DNA from: Pseudomonas sp. GCEP-101
GTDB lineage: Bacteria; Pseudomonadota; Gammaproteobacteria; Pseudomonadales; Pseudomonadaceae
Assembly: GCF_025133575.1 (NCBI RefSeq)
Contig: NZ_CP104011.1
Span: forward strand, 3,790,965-3,854,964
Length of the DNA: 64,000 bases
Direction of reading: 5' to 3'
In this document: positions 1 through 8,817 of the stretch, one piece after another
How positions within the stretch are numbered: the stretch's first letter is position 1
Layout: every line of letters starts with the position of its first letter
The notes under the pieces: model-generated
The model's input: the letters and a program-made list of their open reading frames with translations, nothing else
Told to the model about the DNA's origin: nothing
The model's database searches: none
Position numbers and translations under genes: made by a program

Positions 1-224
1 CGAACGGCATGGGGTATTCCTGTACGGCTGATGGGGGTGTGCAACGGCGCGGCGTCATTGGCTGCGACAGCCAGGTCCGGGCCGGGTTCTGCCGGCATGG
101 CGACGCGCTCATGGCCTGTGAGTGTAGAGCACCGCCAGCCGCTGGCCGCTCGCGGGGCGTTTGTTTTGCGCGTAGGCTTGCGCGGTGCCATTTCCCCACC
201 TTTTCCGCAGGCCCGCTGCACGCC

Positions 225-659
225 ATGATCGAACTGACCCATCTGGACCTTCGCACCGACCCCGCCGCGCAACGCGTGGTGAAGGATGAAACCGTCACCG
301 TCGAATTCGCTGCAGCACCGGGCGAACTGATGAGCCTGGAAGGCCCCAACCGCTATGCCATTGGCGACGCGATCATCCGCGGTGCGACGGGCGAGCGCTG
401 GGTGGTTTCCCGCGAGCGCTTCGATCCGAAGTACCGGCCGGCCGACGCCACGCTGGCCCACGGCGAGCCGGGCGCCTACCGCAATATCCCCAGCCCTGTG
501 CTGGCCAGGCGCATGGACGACGCCTTCACCCTGCTGCGCTCCGCCGGTGGCGACCGTCTCACCGGCGCGGCCGGCGACTGGGTCATGCAGTACGCTCCGG
601 GCGACTACGGCGTGGTGAAGGCGGAACGCTTCGCCAAGGTCTATCGCCGGGCTGACTGA
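225..659 (+). CDS. PGDYG-motif protein of unknown function
   Basis: A 144-residue soluble protein with no signal peptide or membrane segment. It has a C-terminal PGDYGVVKAERF segment, the motif that names the small PGDYG protein family, and an acidic N-terminal half. I do not know its biochemical role. The open frame extends further upstream, but that extension is Arg/Cys-rich and looks like non-coding read-through, so I chose the ATG at 225, where the composition becomes protein-like. No clear Shine-Dalgarno sequence precedes this ATG. The gene is followed by the separate brkB-like gene on the same strand. Existence is likely; function unknown. Confidence 0.7.
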   Translation: MIELTHLDLRTDPAAQRVVKDETVTVEFAAAPGELMSLEGPNRYAIGDAIIRGATGERWVVSRERFDPKYRPADATLAHGEPGAYRNIPSPVLARRMDDAFTLLRSAGGDRLTGAAGDWVMQYAPGDYGVVKAERFAKVYRRAD

Positions 660-814
660 AAGCGTCCCCGCGCTGGCCTCCACGCCCCGCCAGCGGCTAA
701 GGTCTGTGCTGGCGGGCGCTCTGCGCCGTGCATTTGATGCAACTTTGCCGGCGTTGCGCAGGTCCACCCTGCAGCCGCCGGCGAGCGGGATGCGCAACGG
801 GAGGACGGTGCGGG

Positions 815-1720
815 ATGCGATTCATGGACATGCGCGGGCTCAGTCTGGGGCCCTGGAAACTGATCAGCCTGACGGTGAAGGAATTTCTCGACGACGAGAT
901 GCCCACCTACGCCGCGGCCCTGGCCTACCAGGGGCTGTTCTCGCTGTTTCCCTTCCTGTTGTTCCTCATCGCGCTGCTGGGCTTCCTGCACCTGCCGGAG
1001 TTCTTCGACTTCCTCCGCCAGCAGGCCGACTACGTGTTGCCGGCGCAGGCGCTGGAGCAGGTCAACCCGGTGATCGACCAGTTGCAGCAACGCCAGGGCG
1101 GGCTGCTGTCCATCGGTATCGTGGTGGCGCTGTGGTCGTCGTCGGCGGCGGTGCGCTCGCTGATGATCGCGCTCAACGCCGCCTATGACGTGCGCGAAGG
1201 CCGCCCGGCGTGGAAGCGCATCCCGCTGTCGCTGTTCTACACCTTCGGCCTGGTGGCGATGCTGATGATGATCGCCGCGCTGATGATCCTCGGCCCGCAG
1301 GTCATGGGCTGGATCGCCGGCAAGGTAGGGCTGGAGGATTTCGTGGTGATCCTCTGGAGCATCCTGCGCTGGCCGGTGATCGTGATGCTGATGATGATGG
1401 CGGTGGCGATCATCTACTACGTCACGCCCAACGTGCAGCAGCGCTTCCGCTTCATCACGCCCGGCTCGGTGCTGGCGGTGGTGTTGTGGATCGCCGCGTC
1501 GCTGGGCTTTGGCTACTACGTGAAGAACTTCGCCGATTACAACGCCATGTACGGCAGCGTCGGCGCGATCATCGTGCTGCTGCTGTACTTCTACATCTCC
1601 TCGGCGGTACTGCTGCTGGGCGCTGAGCTGAACGCGGTGATCGAGCACCATCTGCCCCACGGCAAGGACGCCGGCGAGAAGACCTTCGACCAGGCCGCAC
1701 CGGCGCCTGACGAGGGCTAG
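815..1720 (+). CDS. YihY/BrkB family inner-membrane protein
   Basis: 301 residues with about six hydrophobic segments (roughly residues 35-58, 105-130, 138-165, 175-205, 212-238 and 250-280), the layout of the YihY/virulence-factor BrkB family. Members are polytopic inner-membrane proteins, once misnamed ribonuclease BN; their transport role is unsettled. The ATG at 815 is preferred because GGGAGG at 800-805 sits at good spacing; an upstream in-frame ATG at 728 would add a Cys/Arg-rich non-membrane stretch. The stop codon overlaps that of the convergent lipoprotein gene. Family assignment is firm; the transported substrate cannot be inferred. Confidence 0.9.
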   Translation: MRFMDMRGLSLGPWKLISLTVKEFLDDEMPTYAAALAYQGLFSLFPFLLFLIALLGFLHLPEFFDFLRQQADYVLPAQALEQVNPVIDQLQQRQGGLLSIGIVVALWSSSAAVRSLMIALNAAYDVREGRPAWKRIPLSLFYTFGLVAMLMMIAALMILGPQVMGWIAGKVGLEDFVVILWSILRWPVIVMLMMMAVAIIYYVTPNVQQRFRFITPGSVLAVVLWIAASLGFGYYVKNFADYNAMYGSVGAIIVLLLYFYISSAVLLLGAELNAVIEHHLPHGKDAGEKTFDQAAPAPDEG

Positions 1721-2268
1721 GGCTGGGGCGGTTGGCCGGCGACCGCGGGCGGTTCGCTGAGCAGCGCGTTGACCAGCGCGGTGGCCTTGTCGAAGGACGG
1801 GTAGCCGCTCCTGGCGACGTCCAGGCTGCCATAGGCCTTCTGGTAGCGCTCGGCCTTCTGCGGGTCGGCCTGTTCCACCAAGAAGGGCTCGGACCAGATC
1901 TTGTACAGCAGCGCCACCGCGTAGGGCTGCCCGGCATCGGCGGCTTTTTCCAGCAGCGGCAGCACTTCGTCCACCTGCGGGCCTTCCTTGATCTTCAGCA
2001 GCGCCATGTAGAAGCTCGCTTCGCCTCGCTCGTCCTTCTCCAGGGCGCGGGCCAGCAGGGCTTCGGCCAGCTCGTAGTTGGCCAGGTCACCGCTGGCGAT
2101 CAGCAGCTTCGCCTGCAGCATGTCGTTCTGGTAGAGCAGGCGTTCCTGGCGGCAGGTCTCGCCGCTCAGGGGTTCGTCGCAGGGATTGCTGGCGCTGGTC
2201 GAGCAGCCGGCCAGCAGCACCGGCAACGCCAGGGCCGCCAGCAGGTACGGAATGTGTTGCTTGCCCAT
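1717..2268 (-). CDS. lipoprotein with helical (Sel1/TPR-like) repeats
   Basis: 183 residues. The N-terminus is a lipoprotein signal peptide with lipobox LLAGC, so the mature protein would be acylated at Cys22. The rest is alanine/leucine-rich helical repeats (for example LLEKAADAGQPYAVALLYKIW), resembling Sel1/TPR-type solenoids that usually mediate protein contacts in the periplasm. It ends in a Pro/Gln tail. It is convergent with the BrkB-like gene, sharing three bases at the stops, and sits alone on its strand. No specific partner can be named. The lipoprotein call is firm; the repeat assignment is by eye. Confidence 0.8.
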   Translation of the reverse strand: MGKQHIPYLLAALALPVLLAGCSTSASNPCDEPLSGETCRQERLLYQNDMLQAKLLIASGDLANYELAEALLARALEKDERGEASFYMALLKIKEGPQVDEVLPLLEKAADAGQPYAVALLYKIWSEPFLVEQADPQKAERYQKAYGSLDVARSGYPSFDKATALVNALLSEPPAVAGQPPQP

Positions 2269-2356
2269 GCAAGTCCCTCGGGGGCGAATGTCAGGGTTCG
2301 ACCGGTCGGTGGGCGCGCCGGTTCTGCTTATTGGCCAGAAGCATAGCCGTTGCCGC

Positions 2357-3265
2357 TCAGAGAGCGTCGAAACCGGGCAGCCGCGGCACGCGCTCGATGA
2401 GGAAATCGATCAGCGCGCGGGTCCGGGCCGGCAGGAAAAGCCGCGAAGGATACAGCAGACTGGCCTCCTGGGTAGGCCCCTGCCAGTCCGGGAGCAGACG
2501 TTGCAGGCGGCCGTCGGCCAGCAGGTCGGCCACCAGCCAGGCCGGGGTCAGGCCGAAGCCGGCGCCCAGGCAATAGCTTTCGCGGATCGCCAGGGAGCTG
2601 TTCACCGTGTAGCGGCTGCGGGTCGCGAGGTTCAGCTCGCGGCCGTCGCCGTGGCGCAGCAACAGGTTCTGCCCGGCATCGAGCCAGGCGAAGCGCAGGT
2701 AGTCGGCCAGCGGCAGGTCGTCGGGGCGGCTCAGTGCGGGCTGGCGCGCGAGCCAGGCCGGGGATGCGACCAGGTAGCGCGGCGAGCGCGCCAGCAGGCG
2801 CGCGATCAGCTGTTCCGGCCGCTCGCCGCCCAGGCGCAGGGCGAGGTCGATGCCCTCGTCGGCGAGGTCGACGAAGCGGTCGTTGAGCAGCAACTCCACC
2901 TCGACGTCCGGGTGCTGCTGCATGAACTCCAGCAGCAGGGCGTTCAGCCGCAGTACGCCCAGGCTCACCGGGGCACTGACGCGAAGGCGCCCGCGCACCT
3001 GTTCGGTCTCGCCGCGCGCCTCGCTGACGCCTTCGGCGTAACTCTCCAGCATGCGCCGGGCATGCTCGTAGAAGCGCCGGCCCTGTTCGGTGGGCTGCAC
3101 GCGGGTGGTGCTGCGGATCAGCAGCTGCGCGCCGACTTGGCGCTCCAGCGCCGCCATGGTCTTGCTTACGGTCGGCTGGCTGCTGCCGGACTCGCGGGCC
3201 ACCGCGGACAGGCTGCCCAGCTCCACCGCGCGGACGAAACAGTGCAACGCCTTGAGGGTATCCAT
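2357..3265 (-). CDS. LysR-family transcriptional regulator
   Basis: 302 residues with the classic LysR layout: an N-terminal winged helix-turn-helix (residues 1-60, LKALHCFVRAVELGSLSAVA followed by SQPTVSKTMAALE), then a periplasmic-binding-protein-like effector domain. The sequence is closest to the subgroup that recognises aromatic or quinone-type ligands, but the effector is not readable. It is divergent from the secreted SGNH hydrolase gene at 3372, with a gap of about 106 bp, so it is the obvious candidate regulator of that gene and of itself. Confidence 0.9.
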   Translation of the reverse strand: MDTLKALHCFVRAVELGSLSAVARESGSSQPTVSKTMAALERQVGAQLLIRSTTRVQPTEQGRRFYEHARRMLESYAEGVSEARGETEQVRGRLRVSAPVSLGVLRLNALLLEFMQQHPDVEVELLLNDRFVDLADEGIDLALRLGGERPEQLIARLLARSPRYLVASPAWLARQPALSRPDDLPLADYLRFAWLDAGQNLLLRHGDGRELNLATRSRYTVNSSLAIRESYCLGAGFGLTPAWLVADLLADGRLQRLLPDWQGPTQEASLLYPSRLFLPARTRALIDFLIERVPRLPGFDAL

Positions 3266-3371
3266 GTCCTATTCGTTTATCGAATGACGGGTCTGCAAAT
3301 ATGCCGTCTACCACCGTGATTGGGAATGGCCCAGCCTGTGGCCCATTCCATCACTGATGCCGAGGACCGCC

Positions 3372-4604
3372 ATGAAACGATTGCTGCTCGCCGCCCTGAT
3401 CGCCCTTGCCCTGCCACTGGCGCAGGCCGCGGACGGACACTGGCAAGCCACCTGGAGCGCCAGCCCGCAGCGCACCTGGGGCAAGGAGGTGCCGCTGGCC
3501 CTGGGCGTGCCGCCGGTGATCGGCAACCACACGCTGCGCCAGAGCGTGAAGCTCAGCCTCGGTGGGCAGCGCGTGCGCATCGTGCTGTCCAACGCCTACG
3601 GCAGCCAGCCGGTGGCCATCGGCGGCGCCGCCGTGGCGCTCGCCGCGCCGGCCGGGCGCCTGGGCGGCCCGAGCCGTCGCCTGACCTTCGCCGGCCAGCC
3701 CACCGCGTACATCGCACCGGGCGCCGAACTGCTCAGCGACCCGCTCGACCTCGCGGTGCCGGCGCTCGCCGAGCTGGCCGTATCGATCTACCTGCCGCAG
3801 CCCACCGCCATCGAGACCTTCCACTGGGACGGCAAGCAGCGCGTCCATGGCGGGCCGGGCGAACAGCTCGACGCCGCGCGGCTGCCGGCGGACGGCACAA
3901 TGCAGGCGCGGCTGTTCCTCGCCGACGTGCTGGTGGAGAACCCCGCGCCGCGCCCCGTCGTGGCGGTGCTGGGCGACTCCATCACCGATGGCCGTGGCGC
4001 CAGCCTCGACGGCAACCAGCGCTGGCCGGACCTGCTGGCGCAGCGGCTGGCGGCGCGCAACGTCGGCGTGATCAACGCGGGCATTTCCGGCGCGCGGCTG
4101 CTTTCCGACGGCATGGGGCAGAGCGCGCTGGTGCGTTTCCAGCGTGACGTGTTGGCCAAGCCGGGCGTGACGGCGGCCATCGTCCTGCTGGGCATCAACG
4201 ACATCTCCTGGCCCGGCAGCACTTTTGCGCCGAACAACCCGCTGGTGCAGTACGAGGACCTGGTGGCCGGCTACCGGCAACTGATCGCCCAGGCCCACGT
4301 GCGCGGCGTGCGCATCGTCGGCGCGACCCTCCTGCCATTCGAGCGGGCGCTGAGCGGTTCGCCGGTGGAGCACTACCATGCCGCCAACAAGGAGGCGCTG
4401 CGCCAGCGGCTGAACCAGTGGATTCGCGACAGCGGCGAGTTCGACGCGGTGCTGGACCTGGACGCCCGCCTGCGCGACCCGACCCACCCGCTGCGCCTGC
4501 TGCCGGCCTACGACAGCGGCGACCACCTGCACCCCGGCGATGCGGGGAACCGGGCGATGGCCGAAAGCGTGGATATCGATGCGATGCTCAAGGGCATTCT
4601 GTAG
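3372..4604 (+). CDS. secreted SGNH/GDSL hydrolase
   Basis: 410 residues. A signal peptide (KRLLLAALIALALPLAQA) sends it to the periplasm or outside. The SGNH catalytic blocks are present: GDSIT with nucleophile Ser near residue 203, NAGISG with the block II Gly, GIND with the block III Asn, and GDHLH with the Asp/His pair near 384-387. Members hydrolyse acyl or acetyl esters on lipids or sugars. About 170 residues before the GDS motif form an extra beta-rich domain, as in larger carbohydrate esterases. GAGGA at 3362-3366 supports the ATG at 3372. It is divergent from a LysR gene. The substrate is unknown. Confidence 0.9.
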   Translation: MKRLLLAALIALALPLAQAADGHWQATWSASPQRTWGKEVPLALGVPPVIGNHTLRQSVKLSLGGQRVRIVLSNAYGSQPVAIGGAAVALAAPAGRLGGPSRRLTFAGQPTAYIAPGAELLSDPLDLAVPALAELAVSIYLPQPTAIETFHWDGKQRVHGGPGEQLDAARLPADGTMQARLFLADVLVENPAPRPVVAVLGDSITDGRGASLDGNQRWPDLLAQRLAARNVGVINAGISGARLLSDGMGQSALVRFQRDVLAKPGVTAAIVLLGINDISWPGSTFAPNNPLVQYEDLVAGYRQLIAQAHVRGVRIVGATLLPFERALSGSPVEHYHAANKEALRQRLNQWIRDSGEFDAVLDLDARLRDPTHPLRLLPAYDSGDHLHPGDAGNRAMAESVDIDAMLKGIL

Positions 4605-4770
4605 GAGCGCCCGGCGGGCGCTAATCGCGGGCATGGCCCGCTCCTACAAGAGCCGGACGGTCTTACCTGTAGGAGCGAGCCATGCTCGCGAACACCGCTC
4701 ACAGACGCGCGCGGAGTAACGCGGTTCGCGAGCAAGAACTGGGCGTCCCCCTCGCTCCTACGAAGGGCAG
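4602..4770. repeat. REP palindrome cluster
   Basis: Several imperfect palindromes of the type GTAGGAGCG(N)CGCTCCTAC lie between the SGNH hydrolase gene and the convergent PilT/PilU-like gene. One is closed by GTAGGAGCGCCC and the inverse GCTCCTAC at 4602-4650; another is GTAGGAGCGAGC..GCTCGCGAAC near 4670, with an inverse copy ending near 4762. They match the short extragenic palindromes scattered through this window and through Pseudomonas genomes. The 5' end of this cluster starts at the stop codon of the hydrolase gene. Confidence 0.85.
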
Positions 4771-4780
4771 CCTGGGCAAC

Positions 4781-5905
4781 TCAGCTACCGAATGCCGGCC
4801 CGATGCTGTCGTCGTCCACGCCGCGTTCGAGCTTGATCTTCAGCGCGAGGTCGGTGCGCGAATCGGCGAACTTGAGGGCGTCGGCCGCGCTCACCCGGCC
4901 TTCCTCCAGCAGCTTGTACAGGCTCTGGTCGAAGCTCTGCATGCCGCTCTCCAGCGCGCGTTCCACCGCGCCCTTGAGCTCGGGCAGTTCGTCGCGCTGG
5001 ATGATGCCGCGGATGTGCGGCGTGCCCAGCACCAGCTCCACCGCCACGGCGCGGCGCTGGTGGGTGCCGGGCACCAGGCGCTGGCCGACCAGGGCGAGGA
5101 TGTTCTGCGACAGGTCCGCCAGCACCTGCGGGCGCGCCTCGTCGGGGAAGAAGCGGGTGATGCGCTCGATGGCGTGGCGGCAACTGGTGCCGTGCAGCGT
5201 GGCGACGCACAGGTGCCCGGTCTCGGCGTAGTGCAGCGCGTGCTGCATGGTGGCGGCGTCGCGGATCTCGCCGAGCATGATCACGTCCGGCGCTTCGCGC
5301 AGCACGTTGCGCAGGGCGTCCGCGTAGCTGTGGGTGTCCAGGCCGACCTCGCGCTGGTCGATGATGGATTTCTTGTGCATGTGGAGGAACTCGATGGGGT
5401 CCTCGATGCACACGATGTGCCCGGAGCGGTGGCGGTTGCGGAAGTCCAGCATGCTCGCCAGGGTGGTCGACTTGCCGGCGCCGGCCGCGCCGATCACCAG
5501 GATCAGCCCGCGATCCTGCATCGCCAGCTTGTCGAGGATCGGCGGCAGGCCCAGGGACGCGACGTCGGGGATCACCTGCTTGATCAGCCGCACCACCATC
5601 GCCACTTCGCCGCGCTGGAAGTAGATATTGGCGCGAAAGCGCCCGATATCCGGCACGCTCAGGGCCAGGTTCATCTCCAGGTCGCGCTCGAAGTCCTGCG
5701 CCTGGGCCGGCGACATCAGCTGCCAGGCCAGGGTCTTCACCTCGCCCGGTTGCAGCACGCGATCGTCCGCCGGCTGGCTGTGGCCCTCGGCCTTCAGGTG
5801 CGGCGGCGCGCCGACGCTGAAGAACATGTCGGAACCGCCGCGCTCGGGCAGCAGGGCCAGGTAGTGGAAGACATCCGGCAGGGTGTCCGGTGTGGCGTCG
5901 TTCAT
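4781..5905 (-). CDS. PilT/PilU-type pilus retraction ATPase paralogue
   Basis: 374 residues. The secretion-ATPase core shows Walker A GAAGAGKST, Walker B-like VIMLGEIRD, the conserved ETGHLCVATLH segment and an arginine-rich N-terminal domain. Hexameric PilT/PilU ATPases power type IV pilus retraction at the inner face of the membrane. The N-terminal MFFSVGAPPHLKAEG stretch and acidic C-terminal tail look more like PilU than PilT. GGAGG at 5911-5915 fixes the ATG at 5905; upstream in-frame starts are rejected because that segment overlaps the divergent lipoprotein leader. No other pilus gene is near, so this is an orphan paralogue rather than the pilTU operon member. Confidence 0.87.
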   Translation of the reverse strand: MNDATPDTLPDVFHYLALLPERGGSDMFFSVGAPPHLKAEGHSQPADDRVLQPGEVKTLAWQLMSPAQAQDFERDLEMNLALSVPDIGRFRANIYFQRGEVAMVVRLIKQVIPDVASLGLPPILDKLAMQDRGLILVIGAAGAGKSTTLASMLDFRNRHRSGHIVCIEDPIEFLHMHKKSIIDQREVGLDTHSYADALRNVLREAPDVIMLGEIRDAATMQHALHYAETGHLCVATLHGTSCRHAIERITRFFPDEARPQVLADLSQNILALVGQRLVPGTHQRRAVAVELVLGTPHIRGIIQRDELPELKGAVERALESGMQSFDQSLYKLLEEGRVSAADALKFADSRTDLALKIKLERGVDDDSIGPAFGS

Positions 5906-6050
5906 GGGGCCTCCGCTTTCGGCGTGTCGTGGGGTGAACTGTGCCGTGCAATGTGTGAAGGCAAATTGCCATGGATCATCTCCATCAGTAGAGTAGCGCC
6001 GCCGCGCGGCCAAGGGCGCCCGGCGACACACTGCCAAACAAGGATGGGTC

Positions 6051-6680
6051 ATGAAACTGAAGATGTTGGGCGCCGCACTGGCGCTTTCGCTGGCCGGCTG
6101 CGCCAGCTTCCCGGGGGATCAGGTCGCCGAGACCAAGCTGCCGTCGATGGCGGCCTACCAGCAACGCCCGAGCGTGTTCGTCGATTTCGATTTCTACCAG
6201 GGGCAGCCGGGCGCCACCAACGCCGTGGAGATCCCCCAGGCCAAGGAGCAACTCAAGCCGCAGCTGGAAAATCTGCTGCGCGATTCGGGGATGTTCAGCC
6301 GCTACACCCTGGACGAGTTCCAGAAGCAGCCGGGCGACTACACCTTGAAGCTGAAGGTGTACAACCACGGCTCCAGCGGTGCTGCGATGGTCGGCGGGTT
6401 CATCACCGGGTTCACGCTGTTCATCATCCCGAGCACGGCCAAGGATGAGTACACCATGACCCTGGAAGTGCTGGACGAGAAAGGCCAGCCGCTGCTGGCG
6501 CGGCAGAACGACGAGTCGATCCGTACCTGGTTCGGCATCTGGTTCCTGCCCATGGCCGGTAACACCCCCAAGGACGCTGCCGCCGATGCCTTCGGCCGCC
6601 AGTTCAACGCGTTGCTCAAGCAACTGGCCGACCAGCAGGTCCTCAAGTACGCCCAGCGTCCGTCGCCGCTGCGCGCCTGA
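6051..6680 (+). CDS. hypothetical lipoprotein
   Basis: 209 residues with a clear lipoprotein signal (LALSLAGC, acylated at Cys17). The mature part begins with an acidic linker and contains an internal glycine-rich hydrophobic stretch (AAMVGGFITGFTLFIIPS, near residues 110-130) that could insert in a membrane or be a buried strand. The protein is followed by a strong hairpin terminator and faces another lipoprotein gene (6717-7268). I recognise no family with certainty. Being convergent with another predicted lipoprotein of similar size is suggestive but proves no joint role. Confidence 0.8.
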   Translation: MKLKMLGAALALSLAGCASFPGDQVAETKLPSMAAYQQRPSVFVDFDFYQGQPGATNAVEIPQAKEQLKPQLENLLRDSGMFSRYTLDEFQKQPGDYTLKLKVYNHGSSGAAMVGGFITGFTLFIIPSTAKDEYTMTLEVLDEKGQPLLARQNDESIRTWFGIWFLPMAGNTPKDAAADAFGRQFNALLKQLADQQVLKYAQRPSPLRA

Positions 6681-6685
6681 GTCTG

Positions 6686-6712
6686 ACGGCGCGCCACGGG
6701 CGCGCCGTTTTT
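6686..6712 (+). terminator. intrinsic terminator between convergent lipoprotein genes
   Basis: A perfect 10-bp stem (6686-6695 with 6699-6708) and a 3-base loop, followed by a run of five T at 6708-6712. It lies directly after the stop of the 6051-6680 gene and just before the 3' end of the convergent gene. Confidence 0.85.
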
Positions 6713-6716
6713 CCCC

Positions 6717-7268
6717 TTATTGCTGCAGGGCGCGGATGAACGCCGGGTCCTGATACAGCTCCGCGAGCAGGCGGGTCACCAGCGGATTGAAGGCATTGGC
6801 CGCGCGCGGGATAGCCACGGCGCCCATGAAGCTGCTGTCCCAGTTGCTGCTGACGGTCTTGGTGCTGCTGTAGAGCGAGCGGTCCTGCTCGCGCAGGTCG
6901 AACTCTGCGCTCAGGGTGCCCTTGCCATCGCCGAAGGCGGCGGCGTCCAGCTCGGTCTGGCGCAGGGTGACCGCCAGGTGGCGGGCAGCCCCCGGCTGCA
7001 GCAGGCCAGCCAGGCGCAGCTCGTTTTCCAGCGCCTTCTGCACGTGGTTGCTCAGGTTGCCTTCAGGGCTGCGCACCGGGTTGGCGCGCACCATCAGTGA
7101 GTCCTGCCCGGGCGCCGCAGTGACGCTGGGAGCGTCCAGTTTGGCCAGCGGCTCCCTGGCCTTGAGCGCCTGGACGTTGTCGTAGCTGGGTTCGTAGCGC
7201 GGCATGGTGATGCCGCAACCTTGCAGCAGGAGGACGGCGAGTGCGGCGCAGGTGATTCGGGCAGACAT
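6717..7268 (-). CDS. hypothetical lipoprotein
   Basis: 183 residues with lipobox LLQGC (acylated Cys18). The mature sequence starts with a Tyr/Pro-rich linker, then a mixed alpha/beta region with LSNHVQKALENELRLAGLL and VTLRQTELDAAAFGDGKGTLSAEFDLR, the pattern of small periplasmic lipoproteins whose domain resembles YajG-like or ABC-transport-associated folds. I cannot place it in a named family. GGAAAGGAAA upstream of the ATG gives a reasonable ribosome site. It is convergent with another lipoprotein gene across a shared terminator. Confidence 0.8.
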   Translation of the reverse strand: MSARITCAALAVLLLQGCGITMPRYEPSYDNVQALKAREPLAKLDAPSVTAAPGQDSLMVRANPVRSPEGNLSNHVQKALENELRLAGLLQPGAARHLAVTLRQTELDAAAFGDGKGTLSAEFDLREQDRSLYSSTKTVSSNWDSSFMGAVAIPRAANAFNPLVTRLLAELYQDPAFIRALQQ

Positions 7269-7366
7269 GGGATTTCCTTTCCATCAATGTAAAAAAGGGC
7301 GCGAAGATAGCACGATGATGGCACTGCTGGGTTGGCGCCCTTTCGATGGCAAGCGGCCCCGCTTCC

Positions 7367-8683
7367 TCAGGTCGACAGCTGGTTGGCGAACTGGCCGACG
7401 GCGTTGACCACGCGCTGGGCGCTGTCCTGGATCTCGATGATCACCGTGCCGGCCTGGCCGGACAGCTCCAGGCCCAGCTCGGCCTGCTGCTTGCCGCGGT
7501 CGATCATCGCCACGGCCTGGCCGGCCAGGTGCTGGTTCTGTTCCACCACGCGGGTGATTTCCTCGGTGGCGGCGCTGGTGCGCGAGGCGAGCTGGCGCAC
7601 CTCGTCGGCCACCACCGCGAAGCCGCGGCCCTGGTCGCCGGCGCGGGCCGCTTCGATGGCGGCGTTGAGCGCCAGCAGGTTGGTCTGGTCGGCGATGCTG
7701 CGGATGCTCTGCACCAGCGCGCCGATGGCCTGGGACTGGCGGTCCAGTGCCTCGATGCCCTGGGCGGCCTCCTGCATGCGGTCGGCCAGCTCGCGCATCA
7801 CCTCCACCGTCTGCTGGACCACCGCGGCGCCCTTGGTGGCGCTGTCGTCAGTGCTCTGCGAGGTGTCGAAGGCGATGGTCGCGGCCTGCGCGACGGCGTT
7901 CTCGCGGTGCACCTGCTCGGTGATCACGGTGGCGAACTTGACCACTTTGTAGAGGCGGTCGTGGGCGTCGATGATCGGGTTGTAGGAGGCCTCCAGCCAG
8001 ACTTCGTGGCCGCGGTTGTCGATGCGCTTGAAGCGCCCGGTGACGAACTCGCCGCGGCGCAACTTGTTCCAGAACGCCTCGTACTGCGACGAGTTGTATT
8101 CCGACGGCTCGCAGAACATCCGGTGATGCTTGCCCTGGATCTGCGCCAGGCTGTAGCCCATGGCGTTGAGGAAGCGGTCATTGGCGGTGATCACTTCACC
8201 CTGCAGGTTGAATTCGATCACCGCGGTGGAGCGCTGCAGCGCCTCGATCAGGTTCTCGTGCTCGCGGGAATTCTCGATTGTGCGGGTCAGGTCGCTGGCG
8301 TGGATCGAGAAATGCCGGACCACGCCGCTGCTGTCGTGCATCGGCTGAAGGATCGAACGCAGCCAGGCTTCCTCGCCATCGCCGCGCAGCAGGCGGATCA
8401 CTCCGGCCAGGTGTTCGCCGCGCTCGATGGCGTGCTTGACGCGCAGGTGGAAGTCCAGCCCGCGTACATGGTCGGGGATCAGGTCCAGCAGCGGTCGGCC
8501 GATGAGCTGGTCGCCGCGATGGAGCATTTCCTTCTCGAAATTGGCGTTCACCGATTCGATGCGCCCACGGGGGTCGAGGAAGAGGACGAGCATTTCCTGG
8601 TCGAGGCTGGCGCGGACCTCGTTGACCGAGGCGAGCTCTTCACGCAGGGCGGCCAGCTCCTGCTTCAAACGCGAGTTGAACAT
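7367..8683 (-). CDS. BdlA-like cytoplasmic PAS-PAS chemotaxis transducer
   Basis: 438 residues and no membrane segment. After a short coiled coil there are two PAS domains (about residues 25-130 and 145-260; the second has the [16 protein letters not shown] segment typical of Aer/BdlA PAS domains), then a methyl-accepting signalling domain with the hairpin-tip sequence [17 protein letters not shown]. This PAS-PAS-MA layout without a periplasmic domain matches P. aeruginosa BdlA, the biofilm-dispersion transducer, though other cytoplasmic Aer-like receptors share it. No che genes are adjacent. Transducer identity is firm; BdlA orthology is inference. Confidence 0.85.
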   Translation of the reverse strand: MFNSRLKQELAALREELASVNEVRASLDQEMLVLFLDPRGRIESVNANFEKEMLHRGDQLIGRPLLDLIPDHVRGLDFHLRVKHAIERGEHLAGVIRLLRGDGEEAWLRSILQPMHDSSGVVRHFSIHASDLTRTIENSREHENLIEALQRSTAVIEFNLQGEVITANDRFLNAMGYSLAQIQGKHHRMFCEPSEYNSSQYEAFWNKLRRGEFVTGRFKRIDNRGHEVWLEASYNPIIDAHDRLYKVVKFATVITEQVHRENAVAQAATIAFDTSQSTDDSATKGAAVVQQTVEVMRELADRMQEAAQGIEALDRQSQAIGALVQSIRSIADQTNLLALNAAIEAARAGDQGRGFAVVADEVRQLASRTSAATEEITRVVEQNQHLAGQAVAMIDRGKQQAELGLELSGQAGTVIIEIQDSAQRVVNAVGQFANQLST

Positions 8684-8817
8684 TCGTGGGCATTCTCAAG
8701 TGGTGGGCGCGTAGGCTGGTGCCGGATGGCGTCACCCAGTGCATCGGCCGATCCGGCCACGACTTTAGCCTCGAATGAATCGACGTAGCCCCCGTGTTTG
8801 AAGGCCTGACGCCGTTT

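Noticed and set aside
9..224. Upstream extension of the first gene
   Set aside because: The extra 72 codons are Arg/Cys/Ala-rich without motif and there is no ribosome site near the earlier ATG.
5906..6052. An N-terminal extension of the PilT/PilU-like protein
   Set aside because: The extension lacks similarity to the family, overlaps the start of the divergent lipoprotein gene, and the GGAGG site fits the internal ATG at 5905.
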